A DNA stretch of 64,000 bases from positions 2,418,001 through 2,482,000 of the forward strand of contig NZ_CP100425.1 of the NCBI RefSeq assembly GCF_023151555.2. Direction: 5' to 3'. The stretch comes from Photobacterium sp. CCB-ST2H9. Its GTDB lineage: Bacteria; Pseudomonadota; Gammaproteobacteria; Enterobacterales; Vibrionaceae. A program made the translations under genes and the position numbers. The number at the start of each line of letters is the position of its first letter. The first letter of the stretch is position 1. The notes under the pieces were generated by a model. That model was not told the origin of the DNA and searched no databases. It worked only from the letters and a program-made list of their open reading frames with translations. Positions 27,219 through 38,451 of the stretch are shown piece by piece.

Positions 27219-29504
27219 TTACCCCTCAGTACGAGGTTGTACTGAGCGCATCAATTGAATCTGTTGGATCAATTGCTGAATCTGCGCATTTCCGGGAACC
27301 ATCAGAGCCAGCTTCTGCGCATAAAACAACGCCTGATCAAAGTCTTTCAGCTGAAGATAACTCTGCACCACGGTGTAGTAAATCTCTGGGTTTTGGGGAG
27401 CGACTTTCATCGCCTGATGCATATACCCCACCCCCTGGCGCGTTTGTCCCTGTTCCTGCAGTAATAATCCATAAGCATAGAGATAATCAGCGTTCCCTTC
27501 CGAGTATTCCACCGCCCGTTTCAGGAACGGGGCTGCGTTTACTTTCTCCCCGCTTCGTACCCAGCTCATCGCTTTGGCATACAACACGCTCGGTTCGTTC
27601 GGATGAACCTTCAGCGCCTGATCCAACACAGCTCGCGCTTTCAATTCATCCCCTTTCACCCGGTATACATCAGCCAGATTGACATAAGCCGGTATAAAAA
27701 TCGGTTCCACTTCAATGGCTGCCAGAAAATGCGACTCAGCTTCGTCCATCTCCCCAAGCGCCAAAGCCAGATTTCCCAGATTTGCATACGAAAAGCCACG
27801 ATCCGACTGATAGCGCTGCATATCGCGATAAGTCGCCAATCCCTGCTCCAGCACAGATTTCTGTGCCTCGGTCAGTTGTATCACATGCGGCATGGTCAGC
27901 ATTGGGGCCAGCGCTTGCGCCGCACTGGCTCTGATGGGTGCGCGATTATCCTCCAGCAATGGCGCCAGTAAACGATAGCGCTCAGCAACGGGATACAAAG
28001 CCGTCGCACTGATCGCGGCTTGTCTTTTCAGAGGCTCATCTTCACGGACAGCGCGTGCAATCGCGACCTGTGAATTTCTGTCGGGATAAGCGGCCATCCG
28101 GACAATCGCAGATGCCCGGACAATCTCAGGATACTGACTGCTCTGGGCGATCCGCGTCAGCGACTCCGAAGCAGAGAGCGCCCCCTGATCCGCGGCCTGA
28201 AATGTGAGTGAAAAATGATCGGGAGACCGGTGCGTGCTATGGGGAAACCATGCTTTGATTTGCTGGCTAGCCCACTGTGCGGATTGATCAGCATGGCACT
28301 GCTGGCACGCATTCGGCGCCTGGGTTTTGACGGTCAGATCGGGGCGCGGAATCCGAAAACTATGGTCACGCCTAGAATCGATCTGCATGTAAGTCGTGGC
28401 TGGCATATGACAGTCAACACACTGACTCCCGGCACGACCTGCGGCATGCCGGTGATGCGTGGTATTGTCATAGGTTGTTTCACTGTGGCACTGGATACAG
28501 GTTTGATTGCCGGGCAGGACCGTTTCTCCGGAATGGGGATTGTGGCAATTGGTGCAAGTCACCCCAGCCTGATACATCTTGCTTTGCAGAAACGAGCCCC
28601 AGACATAGTCTTCCTGCCATATCTGACCATCGACATGATAAATGTCTGAGGTCAGCAAAGCGCCCTGATAGTCTTGCGAAAAATGATGCGGTGCTGTTCT
28701 GTCTGACAGTTGGGTCCGGCGTGCATGACAAGTGGCACACACGGCAACCTGCCGGCTCTCTTTCAACTCTGTCATTGCTTTCATCTGACCATTGGGCTGA
28801 GAAACAAATAGTAGCGTTCGTTTTCCGATCGATTGAGGATAACCTTTTTGTGAAATTTCAGAGTTGCCCCCCGTCCATTCCAAATGTTGCTGGCTACGGC
28901 CATGGCATGCTTCGCAGCTGACATTTACTGCACTGTAAGTGGACTGATAGTGCTGGGTTTTCGGATCGAAATTTTTCTGAAAATCAGTTGTGTGGCAATC
29001 GGCACACATTTGATTCCAGTTTTGCCCCATTTGAGTCCAGTGAAATAAATCATGTGTTTTTTGATCCGGATATAACTCAAACCATCGTGTTCCACCTTCA
29101 GATTCTGACCGGCTGTCCCAGGCAAAAGGGATGAATTGAATTTTTCCCTTCCCCACAGAAATTGCATATTGCTGCAAAGGATAGTACCCAAAGGTATAGC
29201 GCACCGGATACCGGACCACCTCGCCAGAATCACTCTTCATTTCAACCAGATACTCACCATCATCAATGCGAAGCTGAAACTGTAAATTGTCTTTTTGAAG
29301 TTTGATGTTTTGAAAATTACCAAGAACCGTCTTTTCAGAAGCATGCGACATGGCATGAAAATGATGGGAACCCTGCCATTGCTGTACTTCTTTTTCATGG
29401 CAAGATGCACAACGGCTGACCTCAAATTTTTCCGCAGCGGCCAGCGTGGACAAGGACATCAGGCTGAGGAAAATCAATAAATTCATAAGATAACAATGCG
29501 GCAT
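27219..29504 (-). CDS. periplasmic octaheme cytochrome c with HEAT-like and TPR repeats
   Basis: A 761-residue exported protein. After a signal peptide (MNLLIFLSLMSLSTLAAA) come eight CxxCH heme motifs in order: CASCH, CADCH, CEACH, CATCH, CTNCH, CIQCH, CVDCH and CQQCH, within about residues 30-385. The middle (about 430-530) has HEAT-like helical repeats (VRASAIVRMAAYPD, APIRASAAQALAPML). The C-terminal third holds TPR-like repeats (YANLGNLALALGEMDEAESHFL, AYVNLADVYRVKGDELKARAVL, EIYYTVVQSYLQLKDFDQALFY). The heme part resembles cytochrome c554/multiheme reductase partners; TPRs suggest a docking platform. Physiological acceptor unknown. An in-frame ATG at 29486 is an alternative start. The gene is divergent from a possible NIT-domain gene; a palindrome lies 29 bases upstream. 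Confidence 0.9.
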   Translation of the reverse strand: MPHCYLMNLLIFLSLMSLSTLAAAEKFEVSRCASCHEKEVQQWQGSHHFHAMSHASEKTVLGNFQNIKLQKDNLQFQLRIDDGEYLVEMKSDSGEVVRYPVRYTFGYYPLQQYAISVGKGKIQFIPFAWDSRSESEGGTRWFELYPDQKTHDLFHWTQMGQNWNQMCADCHTTDFQKNFDPKTQHYQSTYSAVNVSCEACHGRSQQHLEWTGGNSEISQKGYPQSIGKRTLLFVSQPNGQMKAMTELKESRQVAVCATCHARRTQLSDRTAPHHFSQDYQGALLTSDIYHVDGQIWQEDYVWGSFLQSKMYQAGVTCTNCHNPHSGETVLPGNQTCIQCHSETTYDNTTHHRHAAGRAGSQCVDCHMPATTYMQIDSRRDHSFRIPRPDLTVKTQAPNACQQCHADQSAQWASQQIKAWFPHSTHRSPDHFSLTFQAADQGALSASESLTRIAQSSQYPEIVRASAIVRMAAYPDRNSQVAIARAVREDEPLKRQAAISATALYPVAERYRLLAPLLEDNRAPIRASAAQALAPMLTMPHVIQLTEAQKSVLEQGLATYRDMQRYQSDRGFSYANLGNLALALGEMDEAESHFLAAIEVEPIFIPAYVNLADVYRVKGDELKARAVLDQALKVHPNEPSVLYAKAMSWVRSGEKVNAAPFLKRAVEYSEGNADYLYAYGLLLQEQGQTRQGVGYMHQAMKVAPQNPEIYYTVVQSYLQLKDFDQALFYAQKLALMVPGNAQIQQLIQQIQLMRSVQPRTEG

Positions 29505-29532
29505 AACACAATTTGTTCTTCATTAAGATTTG

Positions 29533-29546
29533 ATTGATATATCAAT
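29533..29546. promoter_or_regulatory. 14-base perfect palindrome upstream of the octaheme cytochrome gene
   Basis: ATTGATATATCAAT is fully self-complementary and ends 29 bases from the cytochrome start. It contains TTGAT and ATCAA, the FNR half-sites, but with a 2-base gap (or 6 using the overlapping upstream TTGAT) instead of the 4 that FNR needs. It could be an operator for another dimeric regulator. Confidence 0.35.
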
Positions 29547-29844
29547 GATAATTGAGATTCACAAAAATACCCTGAAACAGAAGTTTCCCCGCCCCGCCCT
29601 TCCCAATCCAACCCGGCGCGGTTCAATTCAAGATTTTCCGAATCCTGACTGCACTATAAGAAAGCATTCCAGACCACAAAACGCACTTAAATAGTGCAAC
29701 AAAAAACTCTCGTTTTCTTTTGGGGCTTCTTCTCACCCGTATCCACCTGAGTTTTTCTCAATTTCAACCCCGTTGAAAAGCTGGCTCAGTTTTTGCGTTA
29801 TTCAGTTATCAGCAGGCTTTTTCTATCTCCCACAGGCAGTTGGA

Positions 29845-29861
29845 AAGGCATGCTTTTTGCC
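29845..29861 (+). promoter_or_regulatory. sigma-54-like promoter candidate
   Basis: AAGGCATGCTTTTTGCC has the GG and GC dinucleotides separated by 10 bases and matches the -24/-12 pattern (GGCA-G then TTGC). It would start transcription near 29872, about 130 bases before the ATG at 30006. The TG before the GG and the base after TTGC deviate from consensus. Confidence 0.35.
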
Positions 29862-30005
29862 CATACACATGATTGAAATGCTGGGGTAAAACGTCGTTAA
29901 GAAACTGCACACAAGCTTCAAGAAGCTGACTTCAAAACAGAATCAAAACGTCAAAGAGGAACAACAAAGTATTGATGCCACTCATCTGGCAGATAAGGAG
30001 TCGAT

Positions 30006-30893
30006 ATGTGGATTATTCTCGGTTTAACGCTGACGGTACTGGCACTGACAGCCTGGTATTTCTACAACAAACAACAACAGGCACAAACCGAAGCCCACTT
30101 TGAGCAGATTCTCGGATTACGACAGCTGATTCAGCTGCTGCGCCAGCACAGACGTTTATCGCACAGCCATCTGATGAAAAGTTCAGGTCATACAATCCCG
30201 GTCTTTCATGAACAGGACGTGATCCTGCAAATGAGCAGCCAGCTGGTCAGTCAGGTCAGCCTGGAACAAAAGCCAATGTACCGTATTCTTGACCAGAACC
30301 TGCAGCAGCTGTGTCATGAGTGGCCTGCACATTCATTGTCCCGAAATCAGGCAATGCACGGGAAAAGCATCCGTCATGCGATGTATCTGATTGATGACCA
30401 CTTAACCACCAGCATGCTGATCGCCGACAATGACAGTCTTTTTGATCAATACCAGCAATTCTGGCCGGTCACTCTGAATGCGCTGGATACTTTGGCTCAG
30501 TTTCGGGCAACGGTGGCCTCGTTTCGTCCCGGGAAGATCAAAACTGAAGTGCTGCTGCGCCGCCACCTGAATTTGCTGCAACGCCGTTTAGGTCAGATGA
30601 ACCTGATGTTGTCTGTACCGGGGCCATCCCTGATGGCCGATCAGCTGGAACAGGATCTGGACACACTGTTGCAATCCGCCAGTGCTACCTATGCATGCCG
30701 GCTGGCACTGTACAAATTATCGCTCAGCTTGTCGGACAATATATTCTGCTTGTTTGACGCCAAACTGCTTGAAATTGCCCACGCGCTGGCAATTGATGAC
30801 TTTCCCACCGACATCCCTGCCAGTCTGGTGCCGCTGCTGGAAAAGTCGAAGGCTGACACCGCAGACGCTGAACAGCTCAAGCTACAGGCCTGA
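30006..30893 (+). CDS. unknown membrane-anchored protein with a possible NIT-like sensor region
   Basis: A 295-residue protein with one N-terminal membrane helix (WIILGLTLTVLALTAWYFY, residues 2-20) and an otherwise helical, soluble body. The stretch LGLRQLIQLLRQHRRLSHSHL (about 36-56) resembles the start of the NIT nitrate/nitrite-sensing domain, in which a helix ending in a RERGLS-like motif is typical; RHLNLLQRRLGQMNLML near 187 is another amphipathic helix. No kinase, HAMP, GGDEF or HTH domain follows, so if it is a sensor its output is missing. ATG 30006 is preceded by AAGGAG. It is divergent from the octaheme cytochrome gene. The NIT suggestion is weak and by eye. Confidence 0.78.
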   Translation: MWIILGLTLTVLALTAWYFYNKQQQAQTEAHFEQILGLRQLIQLLRQHRRLSHSHLMKSSGHTIPVFHEQDVILQMSSQLVSQVSLEQKPMYRILDQNLQQLCHEWPAHSLSRNQAMHGKSIRHAMYLIDDHLTTSMLIADNDSLFDQYQQFWPVTLNALDTLAQFRATVASFRPGKIKTEVLLRRHLNLLQRRLGQMNLMLSVPGPSLMADQLEQDLDTLLQSASATYACRLALYKLSLSLSDNIFCLFDAKLLEIAHALAIDDFPTDIPASLVPLLEKSKADTADAEQLKLQA

Positions 30894-30898
30894 AATAA

Positions 30899-30924
30899 AA
30901 AACCCAGCCGAAAGGCTGGGTTTT
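30899..30924. terminator. bidirectional terminator between convergent genes
   Basis: AAAACCCAGCC-GAAA-GGCTGGGTTTT: an 11-bp stem with a GAAA loop and A/T flanks, positioned to end both the 30006 gene (plus) and serS (minus). Confidence 0.92.
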
Positions 30925-30958
30925 CATTCAAATCAGGTTCAGAACAAATCTGACCAAC

Positions 30959-32329
<1,371 letters not shown>

Positions 32330-32375
32330 TTAGAACCCCTAACGTACGTCCACAAACCATACCCAAAAAACCCGG

Positions 32376-33722
32376 TTATTGATAGCGTTTCTGCGGGCTT
32401 TTTGCATCCAAAGAAGCCAGATAATCCAGCTTCTCACGAATTTTACCCTCTAAGCCTCGTTCAGAAGGCTGATAATACCGTTTCCCCTGCATTTCAGGCG
32501 GGAGATAACACTCACCCGCCGCATACGCGCCGGGTTCATCATGGGCATAACGGTACTCTGCCCCATACCCCAGCTCTTTCATCAGTTTGGTGGGGGCATT
32601 TCTCAGGTGCGACGGCACTTCAAAGTCCGGTAAATTCGACGCATCGGCTTTGGCCTGATTGAACGCCGTATAAACCGCATTACTTTTCGGAGCACAGGCC
32701 AGATACACGATCGCTTGTGCAATCGCCCGCTCACCTTCATAAGCGCCCACCCGGGTGAAACAGTCCCAGGCCGCAATCGCGACCTGCATCCCGCGCGGAT
32801 CGGCGTTGCCGACATCTTCCGAAGCAATTGCCAGCAAACGGCGGGCAACATAGAGCGGGTCACAACCGGCCTGCAGCATCCGGGCATACCAATAGAGCGC
32901 ACCATCCGGACTGGAACCCCGAATCGATTTATGCACGGCAGAAATCATGTCGTACCAGAGATCACCTTTGTTATCGAACCGGGTCACTTTCTCACCCGCA
33001 ACTTCTGCCAGCAAATCCAGTGTGATGAGTTTCTGTCCCTCCTGCTCTTCGGCCATATCAGCCAGCAGTTCAAGGTAATTCAGTGACATCCGGGCATCGC
33101 CGTTCACCAGTTGTGCCAGACTTTCTTTCACTTCCGGTGCAAAGGCCAGGCTGAGATCCTGAACCCCGCGGGATTTATCCGCCAAAGCCTGATCGATGAC
33201 GGTCAGAATATCGTCCCGGGTCAGGGATTTCAGCTTATAAACCCGGGCACGGGACAACAATGCGTTATTCAGTTCGAATGACGGATTTTCCGTTGTCGCC
33301 CCGATGAAGGTCACGGTGCCGTCTTCAATATGGGGCAGAAAAGCGTCCTGCTGGCTTTTGTTGAAGCGGTGCACCTCATCTACGAAGAGAATGGTTCGAC
33401 GGCCAGCCTGTTGGTTCTGATGCGCTTTATCAATGGCCGCGCGAATATCTTTCACTCCGGAGGTCACTGCAGATACCCGTTCGACTTCAGCATTAGCATA
33501 GTGAGCAGCCACTTCCGCCAGTGTGGTCTTTCCGGTGCCCGGTGGTCCCCACAGAATCATGGAATGGAGATGCCCGGCTTCCAGTGCTCTTCGCAGCGGT
33601 TTTCCAGGCCCCAGGATATGCTGCTGCCCGATATACTCTTCAACAGTACGTGGCCGCATACGAGCGGCTAGCGGACGAAAATCCGAGGCAAAGTTAAGAC
33701 TGAAGTTATCCACACTGACCAT
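32376..33722 (-). CDS. rarA: replication-associated recombination protein A (RarA/MgsA)
   Basis: An AAA+ ATPase related to clamp-loader subunits that acts at stalled replication forks with RecA and SSB. The 448-residue protein has Walker [19 protein letters not shown] near 56-73, Walker [20 protein letters not shown], sensor [10 protein letters not shown] and the C-terminal MgsA tetramerisation region ([45 protein letters not shown]). The N-terminal [17 protein letters not shown] block is typical. It lies downstream of lolA and ftsK on the same strand. Confidence 0.96.
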   Translation of the reverse strand: MVSVDNFSLNFASDFRPLAARMRPRTVEEYIGQQHILGPGKPLRRALEAGHLHSMILWGPPGTGKTTLAEVAAHYANAEVERVSAVTSGVKDIRAAIDKAHQNQQAGRRTILFVDEVHRFNKSQQDAFLPHIEDGTVTFIGATTENPSFELNNALLSRARVYKLKSLTRDDILTVIDQALADKSRGVQDLSLAFAPEVKESLAQLVNGDARMSLNYLELLADMAEEQEGQKLITLDLLAEVAGEKVTRFDNKGDLWYDMISAVHKSIRGSSPDGALYWYARMLQAGCDPLYVARRLLAIASEDVGNADPRGMQVAIAAWDCFTRVGAYEGERAIAQAIVYLACAPKSNAVYTAFNQAKADASNLPDFEVPSHLRNAPTKLMKELGYGAEYRYAHDEPGAYAAGECYLPPEMQGKRYYQPSERGLEGKIREKLDYLASLDAKSPQKRYQ

Positions 33723-33783
33723 CCAAAACTGAAAAAGGCGGTATTTCTACCGCCTGTATATGAATCTCTTGTTTTTAGCGCAA

Positions 33784-34410
33784 TCAGCGCTTGTCGTCCA
33801 GCTCAACCCCTGCAGGTGGGGTGAAACTATACTGCTTTCTGTCCTGTTTGCCCTTGGCAAACTGAGCAAAACGGAACTGACTGAGCTGACCGTCCTGTTC
33901 TTCCACCGAAAAGCCGCGAACCTGGCCATCTTTACCGACGGTCACGACAAACTTACCGGTCACAGCGGCACGGTCTTTCGGGGTCAGCGTGAATGTATCA
34001 GCAGTTTGCACGACGTTATATTTTGCCCAATCCTGATTCTGATTCCGGATCAGCAGAACAAAAGGCGTCTGCTCAGTTGCATCCTCCAGCTTCATCGCCG
34101 TCACCTGTTCAACCATCGGGGTGTAATACCACAAGGTCCGGCCATCAGAAACCAGCAGGTTTTCATCCGGCGTATCTGCATGCCAGCGGAACAGATTCGG
34201 ACGTTGCACCGATACTTTCCCCTGACCTTCAACCAGCAGGTCGCCTTCCGGGCTGGTAACTTTCTGAGTAAAACTCGCACTGAACGCATCCACTTTATTC
34301 AGACGCTGGCTCAGCTCCTGCTGCGCACTGGCAAAAGCCAGACCAGGCAGGAGCGCCGCAGCCAAAAGAATTCGCTGCACTGTCTTTATCATTTTCGGGT
34401 GTTTCTTCAT
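33784..34410 (-). CDS. lolA: outer-membrane lipoprotein carrier protein LolA
   Basis: Periplasmic chaperone that takes lipoproteins from the LolCDE complex and hands them to LolB at the outer membrane. The 208-residue precursor has a signal peptide ending near LLPGLAFA (about residue 27). The mature domain shows family blocks LSQRLNKVDAFSASFTQKV, GKVSVQRPNLFRWH, LVSDGRTLWYYTPMVEQVT and a C-terminal VRGFSVEEQDGQLSQF. ATG 34410 lies 3 bases after the ftsK stop, with AGGAG 8 bases upstream inside the ftsK end, so the genes are probably cotranscribed and coupled. Confidence 0.95.
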   Translation of the reverse strand: MKKHPKMIKTVQRILLAAALLPGLAFASAQQELSQRLNKVDAFSASFTQKVTSPEGDLLVEGQGKVSVQRPNLFRWHADTPDENLLVSDGRTLWYYTPMVEQVTAMKLEDATEQTPFVLLIRNQNQDWAKYNVVQTADTFTLTPKDRAAVTGKFVVTVGKDGQVRGFSVEEQDGQLSQFRFAQFAKGKQDRKQYSFTPPAGVELDDKR

Positions 34411-34413
34411 TCA

Positions 34414-37400
34414 TTAATCTCCTGTTGGAGCGGGAGCCAGAACCTCACGGTTGCCGTTATGCCCGGGCGGACTGACGATACCGTGTGCTTCCAGCTGTTC
34501 TACAATCCGGGCAGCCCGGTTGTAGCCAATTTTAAAGCGGCGCTGCACACCAGAGACTGACCCGCGACGACTTTCAGCGACAAACGCTGCAACCTGATCA
34601 AACAGCTGATCCAAATCGTCATCTCCACCGGCCGGACTCTCTCCGGGCAACATGCCTTCAGTCCCCTGATCGGCATTCAGAATGCCGTCAATGTACTGAG
34701 GTTTACCTCTGGCTTTCCAGTCATTGACCACGTTATGCACGTCATCATCAGAGGCAAATGCCCCGTGAACACGCACTGTATGACTCTGACCCGCCGGCAG
34801 GTACAACATGTCACCCATACCCAGCAGTGATTCGGCCCCCCCCTGATCCAGAATGGTCCGTGAGTCGGTCTTGGTGGATACCGTAAACGCCATCCGGCTT
34901 GGAATATTGGCCTTGATCAGACCGGTAATCACATCCACCGACGGACGCTGAGTTGCCAGAACCAGATGGATCCCTGAAGCCCGCGCTTTCTGGGCCAGAC
35001 GCGCAATCAGTTCCTCAACTTTCTTGCCGACGACCATCATCAGATCAGCAAACTCATCCACTATGACCACAATACTCGGCATTTTCTCCAACAGCGGCGG
35101 GTGTTCGTCTAAAGAATCGCCAGGTCGCCATAACGGATCGTGAATCGGATGACCGGCTGCAGCAGCTTCTTTCAGCTTGGCATTAAAGCCGGCCAGATTA
35201 CGAACCCCAACTGCGGCCATCAGTTTATAACGGCGCTCCATCTCGCCCACACACCAGCGCAAGGCGTTTCCGGCATCTTTCATGTCAGTGACCACTTCGG
35301 TCAGCAGGTGCGGAATTCCTTCATAAATCGACAATTCCAGCATTTTCGGGTCGATCATGATAAAGCGGCAGTCTTCAGGCTTACACTTGTAAAGCAGACT
35401 GAGGATCATCACGTTCACACCGACCGATTTACCGGAACCTGTGGTACCGGCCACCAGCAGGTGAGGCATTTTACTCAGGTCAGCAACCACAGCCTCCCCG
35501 GCAATGTCATAACCCAGCACAATCGGCAGCGCGCTGCGCATATTCTGGAACCGGTCGCTGGCCAGCACCTCAGACATATACACAGTTTCGCGATGTTCAT
35601 TGGGCAATTCCAGACCAATGTACGGTTTGCCCGGAATCACTTCGACCACACGCACGGCATAAGCCGACAGGGCCCGGGCCAAATCTTTCGCCAGCCCGGA
35701 AATCCGGCTGACTTTCACGCCTGGTGCCAGATCCAGTTCGTATCGGGTAATCACCGGGCCCGGATAAATCCCAACCACTTTGGCTTTAATTTTGTAATCC
35801 GCCAGCTTAGATTCCACCAGCCTTGCCGTGTGCTTCAGCTCTTCCTCACTGGTTGGCTGCACATTCTGTTGTGCCGGCTGAAGTAAATCCAGCGTCGGCA
35901 TCGGGGACGTCGGCTTCGGTAAATCCACGTCTTTCTTCATCAGGAAAGGATTGTCGAGACCGGCAGCATAAGCCTGTTGCTGCTGGGCCTGCTGCGCTTC
36001 ACGGATTTTACGCTGGAAAGCCTCTTCGTCCGATTCTTCGGCATCGATGTCCTCAGCGTCTTCTGCATCATCCGCTTCATCTGCAGCGGCAGCGCGTTCC
36101 AGCTCAGACATCCCATCATGAACACCGATTTCAATCTCGTGTTCACTCTCGAACGCATCCTCATAGGCTGAAGCTGCTTCAGGTTCCACCTCATCCTGCT
36201 CTTCCCACGGAAGGTCATCCTCTTCCGGCGCTTCAGATGCCTGCACCGGGTCCTGCTGAGTCAATTCAGGCGCGTCTTCAATCAACGACAGATCCCCCAG
36301 AGACGGCTCTTCATCAAAATCATCTCCGGCCAGTTCTGCAGTATGCTCTTGCTGATGTTCCTGGGCCCTGCCTGCCTCTGGCGCATACACACTATAGTCT
36401 TCGTCCTGAGCCAGCTGAGACTGCAAGGCTTCAATCGTCAGGTCCGCAGCATCCGGGTTCGTACCCAGTGGCTGGTTCACCTGCACAGCAGTCGGTCTGC
36501 TGCGCTCCGGCATCACAATGGCCGGTTCCGCAGGCGGCGGAGTACTCACCGCGACGTCAGACTCAGGTTTCGCTGCCGGAATTGCAGAACCGGCAGACGT
36601 GAGACCAGGCTTCGGCGCTTCGTTCAGTACAGTGTCTGCAAACGAAGTTGGGGTGTAAGCCACCCGGACCGCTGGCTTTTTCAGTAAGACGTCATCGTCG
36701 TCAATCTCAGACCCATTCGGCTTGTCGAGCAAAGTCGCAGCATAAGGCGTCTGGCTTTCGTCAGGAATTTCAGAGGCAAAAGGTGTCAGGGTTTGCGACG
36801 ATTCGCCCCGGATTTTATTCAGCAGCCAGCTGAACATCCCCAGCGTCGATTCTCCAATTCCGTCGACAACCCGCAACCAGGAAATCCCCGTCAGCAGAGT
36901 GAAACCAACCGCCCATAAAAACATCAGCACCAGCGTGGTGCCCAGCAGGTTGAACAGCGGCAACGTCAGGTTGGCAACCACATCACCAATGACTCCGCCG
37001 GAAGAAAAGTACCAGATATCATCAAAGTTCAGATCGGCAAGACCGCAACTGGTCAGGAACAAAACCAGCAGCCCGAGCAGCCGGGTGCCATAAATCATAT
37101 AATCCGGTGCTGTCCGCTCACCACGACGGCGAAACATGATCCAGGTCGCGCCGAGAATCACGGCGGGTAAGGGATATGCCAGAGAACCGAAAGTGAAAAA
37201 GAATGTATCCGCCACCAGTGCACCAAAAGCACCAGCCTTGTTCTGAACCGGTCCCTGCCAGGCCGTTTGTGACCAGGACGGATCCGCCGGATCAAAGCTG
37301 ACCAGCGCCACCATAAGATACACTGCGGCAAGAATGCCGATGATCAGGAAACTTTCCAATAAGCGCTGCCCACCTGACAAACGCACAGGCTGAAATTTGC

Positions 37401-37416
37401 CTTTTACCTTCCTCAA
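34414..37416 (-). CDS. ftsK: DNA translocase FtsK
   Basis: Septal DNA pump that aligns sister dif sites and activates XerCD at division. The 1000-residue protein has the membrane domain (about 20-185, four or so helices including [20 protein letters not shown]), a long acidic linker (about 200-500, rich in [11 protein letters not shown] runs), a RecA-like motor with Walker [19 protein letters not shown] near 648 and Walker [15 protein letters not shown], and the C-terminal gamma winged helix ([20 protein letters not shown]) that reads KOPS. It is shorter than E. coli FtsK (1329) through a shorter linker, as in other vibrios. It starts [20 protein letters not shown]. Confidence 0.98.
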   Translation of the reverse strand: MRKVKGKFQPVRLSGGQRLLESFLIIGILAAVYLMVALVSFDPADPSWSQTAWQGPVQNKAGAFGALVADTFFFTFGSLAYPLPAVILGATWIMFRRRGERTAPDYMIYGTRLLGLLVLFLTSCGLADLNFDDIWYFSSGGVIGDVVANLTLPLFNLLGTTLVLMFLWAVGFTLLTGISWLRVVDGIGESTLGMFSWLLNKIRGESSQTLTPFASEIPDESQTPYAATLLDKPNGSEIDDDDVLLKKPAVRVAYTPTSFADTVLNEAPKPGLTSAGSAIPAAKPESDVAVSTPPPAEPAIVMPERSRPTAVQVNQPLGTNPDAADLTIEALQSQLAQDEDYSVYAPEAGRAQEHQQEHTAELAGDDFDEEPSLGDLSLIEDAPELTQQDPVQASEAPEEDDLPWEEQDEVEPEAASAYEDAFESEHEIEIGVHDGMSELERAAAADEADDAEDAEDIDAEESDEEAFQRKIREAQQAQQQQAYAAGLDNPFLMKKDVDLPKPTSPMPTLDLLQPAQQNVQPTSEEELKHTARLVESKLADYKIKAKVVGIYPGPVITRYELDLAPGVKVSRISGLAKDLARALSAYAVRVVEVIPGKPYIGLELPNEHRETVYMSEVLASDRFQNMRSALPIVLGYDIAGEAVVADLSKMPHLLVAGTTGSGKSVGVNVMILSLLYKCKPEDCRFIMIDPKMLELSIYEGIPHLLTEVVTDMKDAGNALRWCVGEMERRYKLMAAVGVRNLAGFNAKLKEAAAAGHPIHDPLWRPGDSLDEHPPLLEKMPSIVVIVDEFADLMMVVGKKVEELIARLAQKARASGIHLVLATQRPSVDVITGLIKANIPSRMAFTVSTKTDSRTILDQGGAESLLGMGDMLYLPAGQSHTVRVHGAFASDDDVHNVVNDWKARGKPQYIDGILNADQGTEGMLPGESPAGGDDDLDQLFDQVAAFVAESRRGSVSGVQRRFKIGYNRAARIVEQLEAHGIVSPPGHNGNREVLAPAPTGD

Positions 37417-37740
37417 AAATTCTCTCCGGTCTTGCTAAAACTGGCTGTAAGCCGGGGGTAAGTAACAGTAACCCAGCTGAGCGGATCAGCATGATGCGCT
37501 GTGATATCCAAGTGACCCATTTTATACCACTTCACTGGTATTGTTACCCGCCTGAAAAAATGTGGGAGCAAAGTAGGAAAAAGTGCGCCTACTTACGCCA
37601 CGACCTGGATACTTCAGTCATCAGGCTTTTATTGTAGTTGCTTGATAACACAAATAATTCATCTGAATGTCAATTCAATGATGAGTTGCAGACTTTTTCA
37701 GCAATCAAGACCGAATGTTTTTCTGCATTCCCAGAAACAA
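37417..37740. promoter_or_regulatory. ftsK promoter region downstream of lrp
   Basis: About 320 bases without a gene between ftsK and the lrp terminator; the ftsK promoter should lie here. An ATACCA-CTTCAC-TGGTAT palindrome sits near 37525-37542, and A/T-rich sequence lies around 37620-37680. No tRNA or small gene is seen. Confidence 0.4.
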
Positions 37741-37766
37741 TTCAAGCGGCACAAAGGCCGCTTGAA
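37741..37766 (-). terminator. terminator-like hairpin after lrp
   Basis: TTCAAGCGGC-ACAAAG-GCCGCTTGAA: a 10-bp perfect stem, 35 bases after the lrp stop on the minus strand. The T run that follows is short (TTGTTTC). Confidence 0.7.
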
Positions 37767-37800
37767 TTCACGAGAGAAGCAGGTTCAGCAATCCGACCAA

Positions 37801-38295
37801 TTAACGGGTCTTAATCACCAGATTGTTGGTCTGCTTCACTTCTTCCATCACCACATATGTACGCGTGTCATTCACACCCGGCAGACGCAGCAGGGTTTCC
37901 CCCAGCAACTTACGGTATGCCGACATGTCTGATACGCGGGTTTTGAGCAGGTAGTCGAAATCACCGGAGACCAGATGACATTCCTGAATATCTTCCAGTT
38001 CCTGAACTGAGCGGTTAAATTGCTCAAAGACATCCGGCGCACCACGATTCAGCGTAATCTCTACGAAAACCAGCAGAGAGGCATCCAGATACTGGGGATT
38101 CAGAAGCGCAGTATAGCCACTGATGTAGCCTTGACGCTCCAGACGACGTACACGCTCGAGACAAGGGGTTGGGGACAAACCTACACGTTTAGACAACTCA
38201 ACGTTTGAAATTCGACCGTCTTTCTGAAGTTCATTCAGAATGTTACGGTCTATTCGATCCAACTCCTTGGAGGGTTTCTTTTTGGTATCTACCAT
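37801..38295 (-). CDS. lrp: leucine-responsive regulatory protein Lrp
   Basis: Global DNA-binding regulator of amino-acid metabolism. The 164-residue protein has the N-terminal HTH (ILNELQKDGRISNVELSKRV, GLSPTPCLERVRRLERQGYI) and the C-terminal RAM/AsnC ligand domain (LLVFVEITLNRGAPDVFEQF, CHLVSGDFDYLLKTRVSDM). It is identical in layout and length to E. coli Lrp (164). It is divergent from alanine dehydrogenase, a classic Lrp/AsnC target, and upstream of ftsK, as in E. coli. The 156-base intergenic gap is A/T-rich, as expected for Lrp binding. Confidence 0.97.
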   Translation of the reverse strand: MVDTKKKPSKELDRIDRNILNELQKDGRISNVELSKRVGLSPTPCLERVRRLERQGYISGYTALLNPQYLDASLLVFVEITLNRGAPDVFEQFNRSVQELEDIQECHLVSGDFDYLLKTRVSDMSAYRKLLGETLLRLPGVNDTRTYVVMEEVKQTNNLVIKTR

Positions 38296-38451
38296 TTTTT
38301 ATTCCACCTTCTTACTTCCTTGCAATAAAATATATTACATCTACGAGTTTTTTAGTATCAAATACTCTTTTAGTCAAACTATACTGCCATTAGCTCTGTC
38401 ATTTCAACCTTGTCCATAGCCTACCCTGCTAAATCGATCAAGGAGCACAGC
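38296..38451. promoter_or_regulatory. lrp/ald divergent promoter region
   Basis: An A/T-rich 156-base gap (for example the stretch from 38325 to 38395) with AAGGAG ahead of ald. TATACT at 38380-38385 may be a -10 element for ald. Lrp control of ald is inferred from the divergent pairing, not from a defined site. Confidence 0.4.

Larger units (their letters stand above)
29505..30005. promoter_or_regulatory. 501-base divergent regulatory region, cytochrome / NIT-like gene
   Basis: No gene is seen here. Near the cytochrome end lies a perfect 14-base palindrome (29533-29546). Near the other end is a sigma-54-like element (29845-29861). Between them are A/T-rich and pyrimidine-rich stretches without recognised sites. 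The downstream gene has AAGGAG 8 bases before its ATG. The length and two candidate sites suggest controlled expression of both flanking genes. Confidence 0.45.

Noticed and set aside
29531..29546. FNR box before the octaheme cytochrome gene
   Set aside because: The TTGAT and ATCAA half-sites are spaced by 2 or 6 bases, not the 4 required for FNR; kept only as an unassigned palindrome.
35140..35886. A 248-codon plus-strand frame opposite ftsK
   Set aside because: It mirrors the FtsK motor domain. No start signal or family similarity was seen.
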